NCBI GenBank assembly: GCA_002451015.1
Contig: DKBB01000266.1
Location: 1 to 13,687, forward strand
Length of the DNA stretch: 13,687 bases
Origin: Acidobacteria bacterium UBA6911
GTDB taxonomy: Bacteria; Acidobacteriota; UBA6911
Reading direction: 5' to 3'
Below, piece by piece: positions 8,158-13,687 of the stretch. Within the stretch, counting starts at the first letter, position 1, and each line of letters starts with the position of its first letter. The notes beneath the pieces are model-generated. The model saw only the letters and a list, made by a program, of their open reading frames with translations, did no database searches and was not told the DNA's origin. The translations under genes and the position numbers were made by a program.

Positions 8158-9002
8158 ATCCTGATTTTCTTATTGCCGTTGCCACAATGGGAGGATTGGG
8201 ACTGGTGTTCGCGACAGCACTGGCCATTGCCGACAAAAAACTGCGGGTGGAAGAAGATCCCCTGATCGGCCAGGTCTATGAAGTGCTGCCGGGCGTCAAT
8301 TGCGGGGCTTGCGGATACGCCGGTTGCTACGACTTTGCCGTGCATGTTGTCGAAGGGGACGCCAGAGTCAACGGTTGTCCGGTCGGCGGCCAGGACACGG
8401 CCGATGAAGTCACGGCCGTAATGGGCATGGAAAGTGTTCAGAGCGTCCGGATGGCGGCTCGCGTTCTGTGCCGGGGAGGGATCAGGGAGGCACGCAACAA
8501 GGAGGTTCCGTACATCGGCCCCCAAAGCTGTTCCGTGCAGGAAATCGTCTCTGGGGGCAACAAGGTTTGCATCTACGGGTGTCTGGGTGGCGGAGACTGC
8601 ATCGAGGCGTGCGGCTTCCACGCAATATTCATGAACGACAACGGCCTGCCTGCCGTAGTGGATGAATTCTGCACCGGATGCGGCATGTGCGCCCTAGCCT
8701 GTCCCAGGAACATCATCGAAATACATCCTGCGAATCACGATGTGTTCGTATTCTGCAGGAACCATGACGGGCCGAAGGAAGCCAACGTGTTGTGCGACGC
8801 ATCCTGTATCGGATGCGGAATCTGTACCAGAAAATCCGAGGGGGGTATTGCCATGGAAAACAACCTGGCCGTCATCGACTACGAAAAACTGAAGCCGGAA
8901 ATCATTCCTTTCGAAAAATGCCGGTCCGGCGCCATCGGGTATTTGAAAGGCGGATTTCCCGGAGGAAAGAAAGTACCGGGAAACATCGCCACCGGGAATT
9001 AA
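8154..9002 (+). CDS. rnfB: Rnf complex subunit RnfB (ferredoxin-docking, multi-[4Fe-4S])
   Basis: Electron entry subunit of Rnf; takes electrons from reduced ferredoxin and relays them through iron-sulfur clusters. 282 residues from a TTG start. One N-terminal membrane anchor (about 5-27). The first cluster motif is C50-C53-C58 with C75. A two-cluster ferredoxin domain follows: C139-C143-C149-C153 and C173-C176-C179-C183. A second ferredoxin-like domain covers about 214-262: C218-C221-C224 are present, but the fourth position is Ser228. In the partner motif, positions 246, 249 and 252 are Leu, Glu and Pro, with only Cys256 kept. The frame and flanking family residues (MENNLAVIDYEK) are intact, so this is substitution and not a frameshift. 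The remaining four cysteines fit one cluster. Confidence 0.95.
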   Translation: MNPDFLIAVATMGGLGLVFATALAIADKKLRVEEDPLIGQVYEVLPGVNCGACGYAGCYDFAVHVVEGDARVNGCPVGGQDTADEVTAVMGMESVQSVRMAARVLCRGGIREARNKEVPYIGPQSCSVQEIVSGGNKVCIYGCLGGGDCIEACGFHAIFMNDNGLPAVVDEFCTGCGMCALACPRNIIEIHPANHDVFVFCRNHDGPKEANVLCDASCIGCGICTRKSEGGIAMENNLAVIDYEKLKPEIIPFEKCRSGAIGYLKGGFPGGKKVPGNIATGN

Positions 9003-9028
9003 TTTTCCACTTCCGACAGGATTTAAAA

Positions 9029-9454
9029 ATGTCCGAAAAGATACAGGAGCAGGGGATCGTAGTGGAAAGCAGCGACGGCCTTGCCACGGTGTCTGTTATC
9101 CGTACAGGCTCCTGTGAAGCGTGCAACGCCAGGATTATTTGCAAAGATTCGGGAGAGGAAAATCCCAGAGTAATTGCACAGGATCCGTTAGGAGTGAGAC
9201 CCGGCGATCGGGTCCGGATCTCCATACCGGGTAGAAGCATCCTGTTGGCAACCCTGTGGCTCTACGGTATTCCACTCGCACTGCTGCTGCTCGGGATCGC
9301 GCTGGGCGCCAAATTATTCGTCCGCAATCCGGAACTGTACGGTAGCCTGTTGGGAATCGGGTTCTGCACTCTTTACTACCTCATTGTTCGTATCGTCTCG
9401 AAGAGTGATCGACGGAGGCAACGCAACATACCGCTCATTGAAAGAATCCTGTAA
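9029..9454 (+). CDS. rseC: RseC/MucC-family membrane protein
   Basis: Small inner-membrane protein of the SoxR-reducing system/RseC family. In Escherichia coli RseC acts with Rsx (the Rnf homologue) and ApbE in keeping SoxR reduced and also affects sigma E signalling; its biochemical activity is unsettled. 141 residues: a soluble N-terminal domain with QGIVVESSDGLATVSV (8-23) and the family cysteines SCEACNARIIC (Cys29, Cys32, Cys38), then two membrane segments (about 71-94 and 101-122) and a basic tail. It begins 26 bases after rnfB, with an AGGA ribosome site 11 bases before the ATG. As last gene of the rnf unit it is most likely an accessory factor for Rnf assembly, maturation or redox control; that role is inferred from context. 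Confidence 0.85.
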   Translation: MSEKIQEQGIVVESSDGLATVSVIRTGSCEACNARIICKDSGEENPRVIAQDPLGVRPGDRVRISIPGRSILLATLWLYGIPLALLLLGIALGAKLFVRNPELYGSLLGIGFCTLYYLIVRIVSKSDRRRQRNIPLIERIL

Positions 9455-9597
9455 AGGGATTCATCGAACCGGCTTTTTTGACTGCATGAGGATGCTCTAA
9501 GTGAAGAACCATGGGGGCTTCTGCCCCCAAACTCCCAACTGCCACTCATCCCCAGCCAAAGGCTGGGGCATTCCGGCTTTTTCCCGTAAATCTTCGT
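9455..9597. other. Hairpin-rich spacer between convergent transcription units
   Basis: No gene seen. It contains GGGGGC-TTCT-GCCCCC (9513-9528) and CCCCAGCC-AAA-GGCTGGGG (9550-9568), plus two copies of CCGGCTTTTT (9469-9478 and 9573-9582) near its ends. A third stem, GAATCC/GGATTC (9444-9449 with 9457-9462), overlaps the rseC stop and is followed 11 bases later by six T. It probably terminates transcription from the left. Confidence 0.5.
9550..9582 (+). terminator. Probable terminator of the rnf operon
   Basis: A perfect 8-bp GC-rich stem with a 3-base loop (CCCCAGCC-AAA-GGCTGGGG) is followed nine bases later by TTTTT. The gap between stem and T-run is larger than ideal. On the opposite strand no T-run follows the stem, so a bidirectional role is unsupported. 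Confidence 0.45.
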
Positions 9598-10575
9598 TCA
9601 ACCGGCAAAAAACTTCAGGATATAGCTGCAGGCGAGAAACAGCATAATCAAGGCCAGCATCGCCTTGATTAAAGTCTGCGGCACGAATCTCTGAAGACGG
9701 GCTCCGCAGTACATGCCCAGGAACCCTCCGACTCCGAACAGGGCTCCCAGGAGCCAGTCCGGTGCTGTGGAAATACCTGAGTGGGAAGGCATTATGCTGT
9801 AAAAGAAAACTCCGGCGATCGAGGTAACAAAAGTGCCCAGTAGTGCCGCCCCGGCTACCGTGTAGACCGGCAGCCCATATACGGCCACGCAGAAGGGCGC
9901 CAGGATGGAGCCACCGCCGATTCCGTAGGCCCCACCTATAATTCCGACGACAAAGGCCACAGTGAATATTCCAGCAGTGCCGATTGAAAATATCTCTCCG
10001 TTAAATCCGTACTCAATTTTTTGTAAGGAAAACGACATGGAAGCGATCCTGAAGCCCGGAAGCGGATTCTTCAAGCCGCCCCCGGTCGAACGGTTTCCGG
10101 AAGTGTCGTTGCGCCCGGATGCGTTCTCTCCGGGAGTTTTGCCGGGAGATCCGCGCGTTCGTCGTATTCTAAATATTTCATACAGCAGATGAAAGGCGAT
10201 ATAGAAAAGCACGCATCCGACGAAAAGCCTAAAGATCCTGGGATCGGGCAGGAACAGAATTCTAAGATAGTATCCGATGAAAACACCCGGCAAAGTCCCG
10301 GTCACGATGATTCCGGTCAGCGGCCAGGCCATTCTTCCATCGCGAATATAGCGATAAACCCCGCTTGGAATGGCGATGATGTTATATACAAAGTTGGTGG
10401 ATGAAACCGAGGGAGTGATGAAATGGAGAACACTCACCTGGTATGGCAACAGGAAGAAAGCCCCGGAGACTCCCCCCATGGACGAAAAGAAGGAAACGGC
10501 GAAGGCTACGAGCGGTGGAAGGAATATCCAGGTATGCACACCGGACACGGGGAATTCTACGTACAAAAAATCCAT
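9598..10575 (-). CDS. TauE/SafE (sulfite exporter-like) membrane permease
   Basis: Member of the TauE/SafE (COG0730) permease family; members are proposed to export or import sulfite, sulfoacetate and other small organic anions, and the substrate cannot be read here. 325 residues, longer than the usual 240-290. Two homologous halves: the first with SSMGGVSGAFFLLP (31-44) and TPSVSSTNFVYNI (54-66), the second with GIIGGAYGIGGGSILAPF (211-228), the characteristic GGxxGIGGG turn. The extra length is a polar Gly/Asn/Ser/Thr loop (about 137-172) between the halves, predicted outside the membrane. The ATG at 10575 sits immediately after GGTAGGTGGA. It lies 158 bases downstream of the exported protein on the same strand, so cotranscription is possible. 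Confidence 0.88.
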   Translation of the reverse strand: MDFLYVEFPVSGVHTWIFLPPLVAFAVSFFSSMGGVSGAFFLLPYQVSVLHFITPSVSSTNFVYNIIAIPSGVYRYIRDGRMAWPLTGIIVTGTLPGVFIGYYLRILFLPDPRIFRLFVGCVLFYIAFHLLYEIFRIRRTRGSPGKTPGENASGRNDTSGNRSTGGGLKNPLPGFRIASMSFSLQKIEYGFNGEIFSIGTAGIFTVAFVVGIIGGAYGIGGGSILAPFCVAVYGLPVYTVAGAALLGTFVTSIAGVFFYSIMPSHSGISTAPDWLLGALFGVGGFLGMYCGARLQRFVPQTLIKAMLALIMLFLACSYILKFFAG

Positions 10576-10704
10576 TCCACCTACCAGGCAAGAAGCCGCT
10601 GCGAACGGCGGGTATGAAAATCAAAAATGAACCTAAACGGTATTCTACTACTTGTGGGGAAAGATTGAATACCGGATTATGCATACCGGTCCGATTCCGG
10701 GAAC

Positions 10705-10721
10705 CGCGGGGACAACCCGCG
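10705..10721 (-). other. Hairpin in the gap between the two minus-strand genes
   Basis: CGCGGG (10705-10710) and CCCGCG (10716-10721) form a perfect 6-bp stem with a 5-base loop, 13 bases past the stop of the exported-protein gene. No T-run follows, so it may be a transcript-stabilising or processing hairpin and not an intrinsic terminator. Nothing else was seen in 10576-10733. Confidence 0.35.
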
Positions 10722-10733
10722 AAAGAAGGACAA

Positions 10734-11495
10734 TCATTCCGGGGGGAGGGGTTTGGAAAAAAAGCTGTCGGGAAGGTCGGTATTATACTCAATCGTAAGA
10801 ATGAAGTTTTGGGACGCCTGGCGCCCGTTGATATATCCGTCCGTTCTAAGGGATGTACGGACATCCTGTATCCAATGCCACTGGCTGAATTGCACCGTGA
10901 TACGCTGCCGACTGCCCCTTTGATCCACGGCAGTGTACTCGATCTTCGCAGGCAGTTTGGACATACGATCGAAGTAAACAGTCACTTCGTCATTCTCAGG
11001 ATCTATAAGTTTGACCCTCTCGAGGGTTATGTCTCTTCCATCTCCCGGGCCGATGTAGAAGAGTCTGTTGGCCGGATCCTTATAGCGTGTGTGAAAAATG
11101 TTGTCCAGGCTGTGCTTGGCTAAATTATGGAATTCCCTCATTTCTTCCGGAGTGGCATCCCTTGTTTCCTTTTGTCCTTCCAGAATCCAGCCCTCGTTTT
11201 TTTCCAGATTGAAAACGGTGATTTCGAGTTCTTTCTTCTTGTTCCCTAATTCGTTACGGCTTTTGTCCGGCAGCTTCGTGTAGTCCTTGAATTTAATTAG
11301 AGGGGACGATGATCCATACCGGTCAAAAATGAAGTAATTTCCTTCTGAGACCATATCCCGGACATTTGAAAATGCCTCACCGCCCATGGCTTCGATAGCC
11401 TCTTCAAAAAACCTCAGGGCAATATCCTCTTCCTGGCTTCGAATCGGGGGAGTAAAAAGAATCACAAAACAGCATACGCAAATAATTTTTCTCAT
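10734..11495 (-). CDS. Exported protein of unknown function, LolA/outer-membrane-lipoprotein-sorting-like
   Basis: I do not recognise a specific family. 253 residues from the ATG at 11495, chosen because it gives a Sec signal peptide (MRKIICVCCFVILFTPPIRS, likely cut near residue 20) and has AGGAAA just upstream. The open frame extends to 11609, but that is upstream of the predicted promoter, so the longer form is unlikely. The mature part starts with a short helix and EAMGGEAFSNVRDMVSEG (35-52), a pattern common in periplasmic lipoprotein-sorting-like proteins. Alternating beta-strand segments follow, including EITVFNLEKNEGWILEG (91-107), DEVTVYFDRMSKLPAKIEY (169-187) and, near the end, YNTDLPDSFFSKPLPPE. 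This suggests a LolA-like half-barrel that binds a lipid or lipoprotein. A permease gene follows on the same strand. Confidence 0.7.
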   Translation of the reverse strand: MRKIICVCCFVILFTPPIRSQEEDIALRFFEEAIEAMGGEAFSNVRDMVSEGNYFIFDRYGSSSPLIKFKDYTKLPDKSRNELGNKKKELEITVFNLEKNEGWILEGQKETRDATPEEMREFHNLAKHSLDNIFHTRYKDPANRLFYIGPGDGRDITLERVKLIDPENDEVTVYFDRMSKLPAKIEYTAVDQRGSRQRITVQFSQWHWIQDVRTSLRTDGYINGRQASQNFILTIEYNTDLPDSFFSKPLPPE

Positions 11496-11574
11496 TTTCC
11501 TGTATCCGTCTTCCATCCGGCAAATATATACAATAAAAAAGAATCGATGCTGCCTTTCACCAATCCTTCCTATA

Positions 11575-11603
11575 ATTAAAAGATAGCACATTCCTATCGT
11601 CAA
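11575..11603 (-). promoter_or_regulatory. Predicted sigma70-type promoter of the minus-strand pair
   Basis: On the minus strand TTGACG (11603-11598) and TTTAAT (11580-11575) each match 5 of 6 consensus bases and are exactly 17 bases apart. The transcript would start near 11568, about 73 bases before the ATG at 11495. This is the best promoter in the window by eye and argues against any start codon upstream of 11575. Confidence 0.55.
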
Positions 11604-11738
11604 CATCATAACAGGAGTTTGATTTACCTTCCGCTCCAGGCATTCATAAACGGCAAAGGACCGATAAATTTTTCAATTCAGTCATCGGGAAGCCGTGACA
11701 ATATCCTGCTGTACCGGGGACCAGCATCAGGCTTACAA

Positions 11739-11766
11739 TGGACAAAAGGTTCTTACTGGTTATTAA
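11739..11766 (+). promoter_or_regulatory. Weak promoter candidate for the HTH/tup locus
   Basis: TGGACA (5 of 6 to the -35 consensus) is followed after 16 bases by TATTAA (4 of 6 to the -10 consensus). The -10 lies within the palindrome GGTTATTAACC, which would suit repression at the promoter. Confidence 0.3.
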
Positions 11767-11813
11767 CCGTAATACTTAGTAATATATTTCCATAAGCTAT
11801 CGATACGATCGTA
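11758..11813. promoter_or_regulatory. Cluster of three short palindromes, possible operators
   Basis: GGTTA-T-TAACC (11758-11768), TACT-T-AGTA (11773-11781) and TACGATCGTA (11804-11813) are each perfect palindromes within 56 bases, near the candidate promoter. They could bind the downstream HTH regulator, but no matching site was found elsewhere to confirm this. Confidence 0.35.
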
Positions 11814-11867
11814 GAATGGCAGCTTTGGCCAGTACGGCTTCAACGTCGGTTCTGCATGTATCGATTC

Positions 11868-11940
11868 CCGGTTGAGGCTGCCGGTTTAACAGGGGCGATG
11901 GGAAAATCACTACGACGAACCTCTCGCCTTGAAGAAACCG
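11868..11940 (+). ncRNA. Possible structured 5' leader RNA (riboswitch-like, type unknown)
   Basis: CGGTTT (11882-11887) pairs with AAACCG (11935-11940). Inside it GGGGCGA (11892-11898) pairs with TCGCCTT (11924-11930) with two G-U pairs, giving a two-part helix with a 25-base apical region. An upstream CCGG (11868-11871) can pair instead with CCGG at 11881-11884, so the two folds exclude each other. Position before a molybdate/tungstate-type regulator makes a Moco/Tuco-type riboswitch worth testing, but I cannot match its consensus. Confidence 0.25.
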
Positions 11941-12007
11941 AATCCTTAAGCTCGGCCCGGCAATGAAATCGTGTCTAACAAGGAATCAAACAGGGAGCTT
12001 GGCGCCA

Positions 12008-12922
12008 ATGACAAAAGAGATGCTAACAACGAAGGAGGTTGCCGAATACCTCAGTATCAATGAAAAGCAGGTATACAGGCTTATCAAAGAGAAAAAAATC
12101 CCGGCTACGAGAATTACCGGGAAATGGCTTTTCCCTAAGGGCTTGATAGACGAATGGATTATAACCAGTGCCAAGGAAAGTGTCCGCATCCCGGACAAAC
12201 AAAGCTCCCAGGACAACCAGGTGGTGATAGCCGGAAGCAACGATCTGGCGCTTGAACTGATGGCCAAAAATGCAACCATCCAGCATCCCCGGTATACTTT
12301 TTCCATTTCCAATATCGGCAGCCTTGCAGGTCTGATCGCGCTTCAGAACGGGAACTGCCATATCGCGGCTTCCCACCTCCTGGACACGGAGACCGGGGAA
12401 TATAACCGCTCTTTTATTAAGAAACATTTCCCCGAACTGAAAATTGTCGCCCTGAATCTGTCTCACAGGGAGCAGGGATTAATAGTCAAAAAGGGTAATC
12501 CGCTCGGCATCAGTTCCCTGAAACACCTCACGAACAAAAAGGTAACGTATATAAACCGGCAGGAAGGATCGGGCACCCGTGTTCTTCTGGACTATCGGCT
12601 TAAGGAGAACGGAATCGACTCAGCCGACATTCCCGGGTACGCCAGGATCGCGTATACGCATATGGAAGTCGCCCTGGAAATTTTCAGCGGCTCTGCCGAT
12701 GCGGGGCTTGGTATATTCGCAGTAGCACACCAGCTGGATTTGGATTTCATTCCACTCGCAACCGAACGTTTCGATCTGATTATCCCTCAGGCAAGCTTTA
12801 CGTCCAAGACTGTCAAAGCCATACGCAACGTACTGGGGAATAAAGAGTTCAAAGCCAATATGGAGCAAATGGGCGGCTATGATGCCCGGGAAACCGGGAA
12901 AATCGTGTTTGAGAGTGATTAA
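12008..12922 (+). CDS. Excisionase-type HTH regulator with PBP-like molybdate/tungstate-binding domain
   Basis: Predicted one-component regulator: an N-terminal HTH_17/excisionase DNA-binding domain (TTKEVAEYLSINEKQVYRLI, about 6-25, through KWLFPKGLIDEWI, about 40-52) fused to a periplasmic-binding-protein-like domain (about 73-304) of the kind found beside molybdate and tungstate transporters. Visible in the ligand domain: AGSNDLALELMA (75-86), NRQEGSGTRVLLDYRL (181-196) and HMEVALEIFSGSADAGLGIF (about 216-235). There is no signal peptide, so it works in the cytoplasm. I chose the ATG at 12008 (304 residues) with GGGAG 10 bases upstream; an ATG at 11963 or 12020 cannot be excluded. It is 75 bases upstream of the tupA-like gene and probably regulates it. 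Whether the ligand is tungstate or molybdate is unknown. Confidence 0.85.
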   Translation: MTKEMLTTKEVAEYLSINEKQVYRLIKEKKIPATRITGKWLFPKGLIDEWIITSAKESVRIPDKQSSQDNQVVIAGSNDLALELMAKNATIQHPRYTFSISNIGSLAGLIALQNGNCHIAASHLLDTETGEYNRSFIKKHFPELKIVALNLSHREQGLIVKKGNPLGISSLKHLTNKKVTYINRQEGSGTRVLLDYRLKENGIDSADIPGYARIAYTHMEVALEIFSGSADAGLGIFAVAHQLDLDFIPLATERFDLIIPQASFTSKTVKAIRNVLGNKEFKANMEQMGGYDARETGKIVFESD

Positions 12923-12939
12923 AGAATTGGAAAAACCCG

Positions 12940-12975
12940 TATTCCGGTCTGCGGGATACCCGCATCCTGGGAATA
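12940..12975 (+). other. Imperfect hairpin between the regulator and tupA
   Basis: TATTCC (12940-12945) pairs with GGAATA (12970-12975), and inside it GCGGG-ATA-CCCGC (12951-12963) forms a perfect stem. No T-run follows. It stops 22 bases before the tupA ATG and leaves the ribosome site GGGAGGG (12987-12993) free. It could shape differential expression of the two genes or be a protein-binding site. Confidence 0.4.
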
Positions 12976-12997
12976 ACCACCCGACAGGGAGGGAAAC

Positions 12998-13687
12998 ATG
13001 ACACGGTTCAGGCTGTCCGTTCTATTCATCGTGATAATTTCGATCCTATCGGCGAGCTGCGCTGCGGATCAATTACGGCTGCGGCTGGCGACGACCACTT
13101 CGGTTCAGGACTCGGGCCTGATGCCCTATCTCCTGCCTCATTTTGAAAAAAAATGCGACTGCAAGGTGGATGTCATAGCCGTCGGTACAGGCCAGGCACT
13201 GAAACTTGCGTCAAACGGCGACGTGGATTTGGTCCTGGTTCATGCCCCGGATCTGGAGAAAAAGTTCGTGAACGACGGATACGGGATCAATAGAAAAACT
13301 TTCATGGTTAACGACTTCGTCATTCTGGGTCCGGTATCCGACCCTGCCGGAATTCAAGGAATGACCGATGCCGCCGAAGCGCTTATAAAAATCCGACACA
13401 CCAAGGCTCCCTTCTTTTCCCGGGGAGACAATTCCGGAACACACCAGAAAGAAAAATCCCTCTGGGCGAAAAATGGCATAAAGCCCTCCGGATCCTGGTA
13501 CATGGAAATCGGCCAGGGGATGGGTGCCGTTCTGACCATGGCCAACGAAAAGAACGCCTATACGATTTGCGATCGTGGCACCTATCTCTCACGCGCTGAT
13601 CAGCTGAATCTGAAAGTTCTGGTTGAGGGCGATCCCGGTTTGCTGAATTATTACTCGGTTCTGCAGGTCAATCCCGAACGATACCCC
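12998..13687 (+). CDS. tupA: Tungstate (molybdate) ABC transporter substrate-binding protein, TupA-like, 3'-truncated by window end
   Basis: Binds tungstate or molybdate outside the inner membrane and delivers it to the TupBC transporter. 230 codons are inside the window; no stop is reached, and the family is about 270 residues, so little is missing. ATG at 12998 behind a strong GGGAGGG. The N terminus (about 5-20) is a signal sequence ending LSASC; Cys21 may be lipidated although the lipobox is imperfect. Family marks: LATTTSVQDSGLMPYLLPHF (30-49), the TTTS oxyanion-binding segment, VDVIAVGTGQALKLASNGDVD (about 57-77), FFSRGDNSGTHQKEKSLW (about 139-156) and YTICDRGTYL (about 188-197). These fit TupA better than ModA. 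The tupB and tupC genes are expected just past the right edge. Confidence 0.88.
   Translation, partial: MTRFRLSVLFIVIISILSASCAADQLRLRLATTTSVQDSGLMPYLLPHFEKKCDCKVDVIAVGTGQALKLASNGDVDLVLVHAPDLEKKFVNDGYGINRKTFMVNDFVILGPVSDPAGIQGMTDAAEALIKIRHTKAPFFSRGDNSGTHQKEKSLWAKNGIKPSGSWYMEIGQGMGAVLTMANEKNAYTICDRGTYLSRADQLNLKVLVEGDPGLLNYYSVLQVNPERYP

Larger units (their letters stand above)
11604..12007 (+). promoter_or_regulatory. Non-coding upstream region of the HTH/tup locus
   Basis: About 400 bases between divergent genes, with no supportable coding sequence. Nothing stands out in 11604-11738. A weak plus-strand promoter candidate lies at 11739-11766, three short palindromes at 11758-11813, and a stretch able to form alternative stems at 11868-11940. 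A leader of over 200 bases before the regulator would leave room for RNA-level control. These parts are entered separately. Confidence 0.4.

Noticed and set aside
8793..9002. Frameshift or pseudogene as the cause of cysteine loss at the RnfB C terminus
   Set aside because: The frame is continuous, family residues between the motifs are intact, and the ligand spacing is kept, so substitution explains it.
10443..11123. Plus-strand open frame of 226 codons
   Set aside because: It is antisense to the permease start and to the exported protein, both of which have signal or membrane features and start sites; no recognisable domain in the plus frame.
11610..12007. Small protein gene in the leader of the regulator
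   Set aside because: No open frame with a ribosome site and plausible composition was found; the region reads as regulatory.
1..13687. CRISPR array, IS element, tRNA or integration site
   Set aside because: No regularly spaced repeats, transposase-like reading frame, terminal inverted repeats or cloverleaf were seen.

Overview
The window (about 13.7 kb, moderately GC-rich) looks like chromosome from a Gram-negative, probably anaerobic bacterium. Evidence: a complete Rnf ion-pumping ferredoxin:NAD+ oxidoreductase operon, an exported glycoside hydrolase with a lipoprotein signal, an RseC-family protein, and the start of a tungstate/molybdate uptake locus. Standard code is used (TGA, TAA stops; one TTG start). 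I see no IS element, phage gene, CRISPR array, tRNA or rRNA. I cannot place the organism to phylum from sequence alone.

Layout. (1) 61-2712, minus strand: a lipoprotein family-3 glycoside hydrolase with a PA14 insertion, with its own promoter and a weak terminator. (2) 3013-9454, plus strand: rnfC-rnfD-rnfG-rnfE-rnfA-apbE-rnfB-rseC, tightly packed with three 4-base start/stop overlaps and clearly one transcription unit. It holds all six Rnf subunits plus ApbE, which attaches FMN to RnfD and RnfG. (3) 9455-9597: a hairpin-rich spacer between convergent units. (4) 9598-11495, minus strand: an exported protein of unknown function followed by a TauE/SafE-type permease, behind a good sigma70-like promoter. 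(5) 11610-12007: a non-coding leader with palindromes, a promoter candidate and a possible structured RNA. (6) 12008 to the right edge, plus strand: an excisionase-type HTH regulator fused to a molybdate/tungstate-binding-like domain, then a TupA-like binding protein cut by the window end.

How it fits together. Rnf couples reduced ferredoxin to NAD+ reduction and pumps Na+ or H+ (or runs in reverse). The right-hand locus would supply tungstate or molybdate, the metals of ferredoxin- and formate-linked oxidoreductases that often feed Rnf; that link is inference. The glycoside hydrolase would feed sugars from plant or algal polysaccharides.

I see no clearly new multi-gene system. The observation I rate highest is RnfB: its C-terminal ferredoxin domain has lost exactly the four ligands of one cluster and kept exactly the four of the other. 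Next are the divergent flavinylation motifs in RnfG/RnfD and the regulator leader with palindromes and mutually exclusive pairings. All structural and promoter calls were made by eye.
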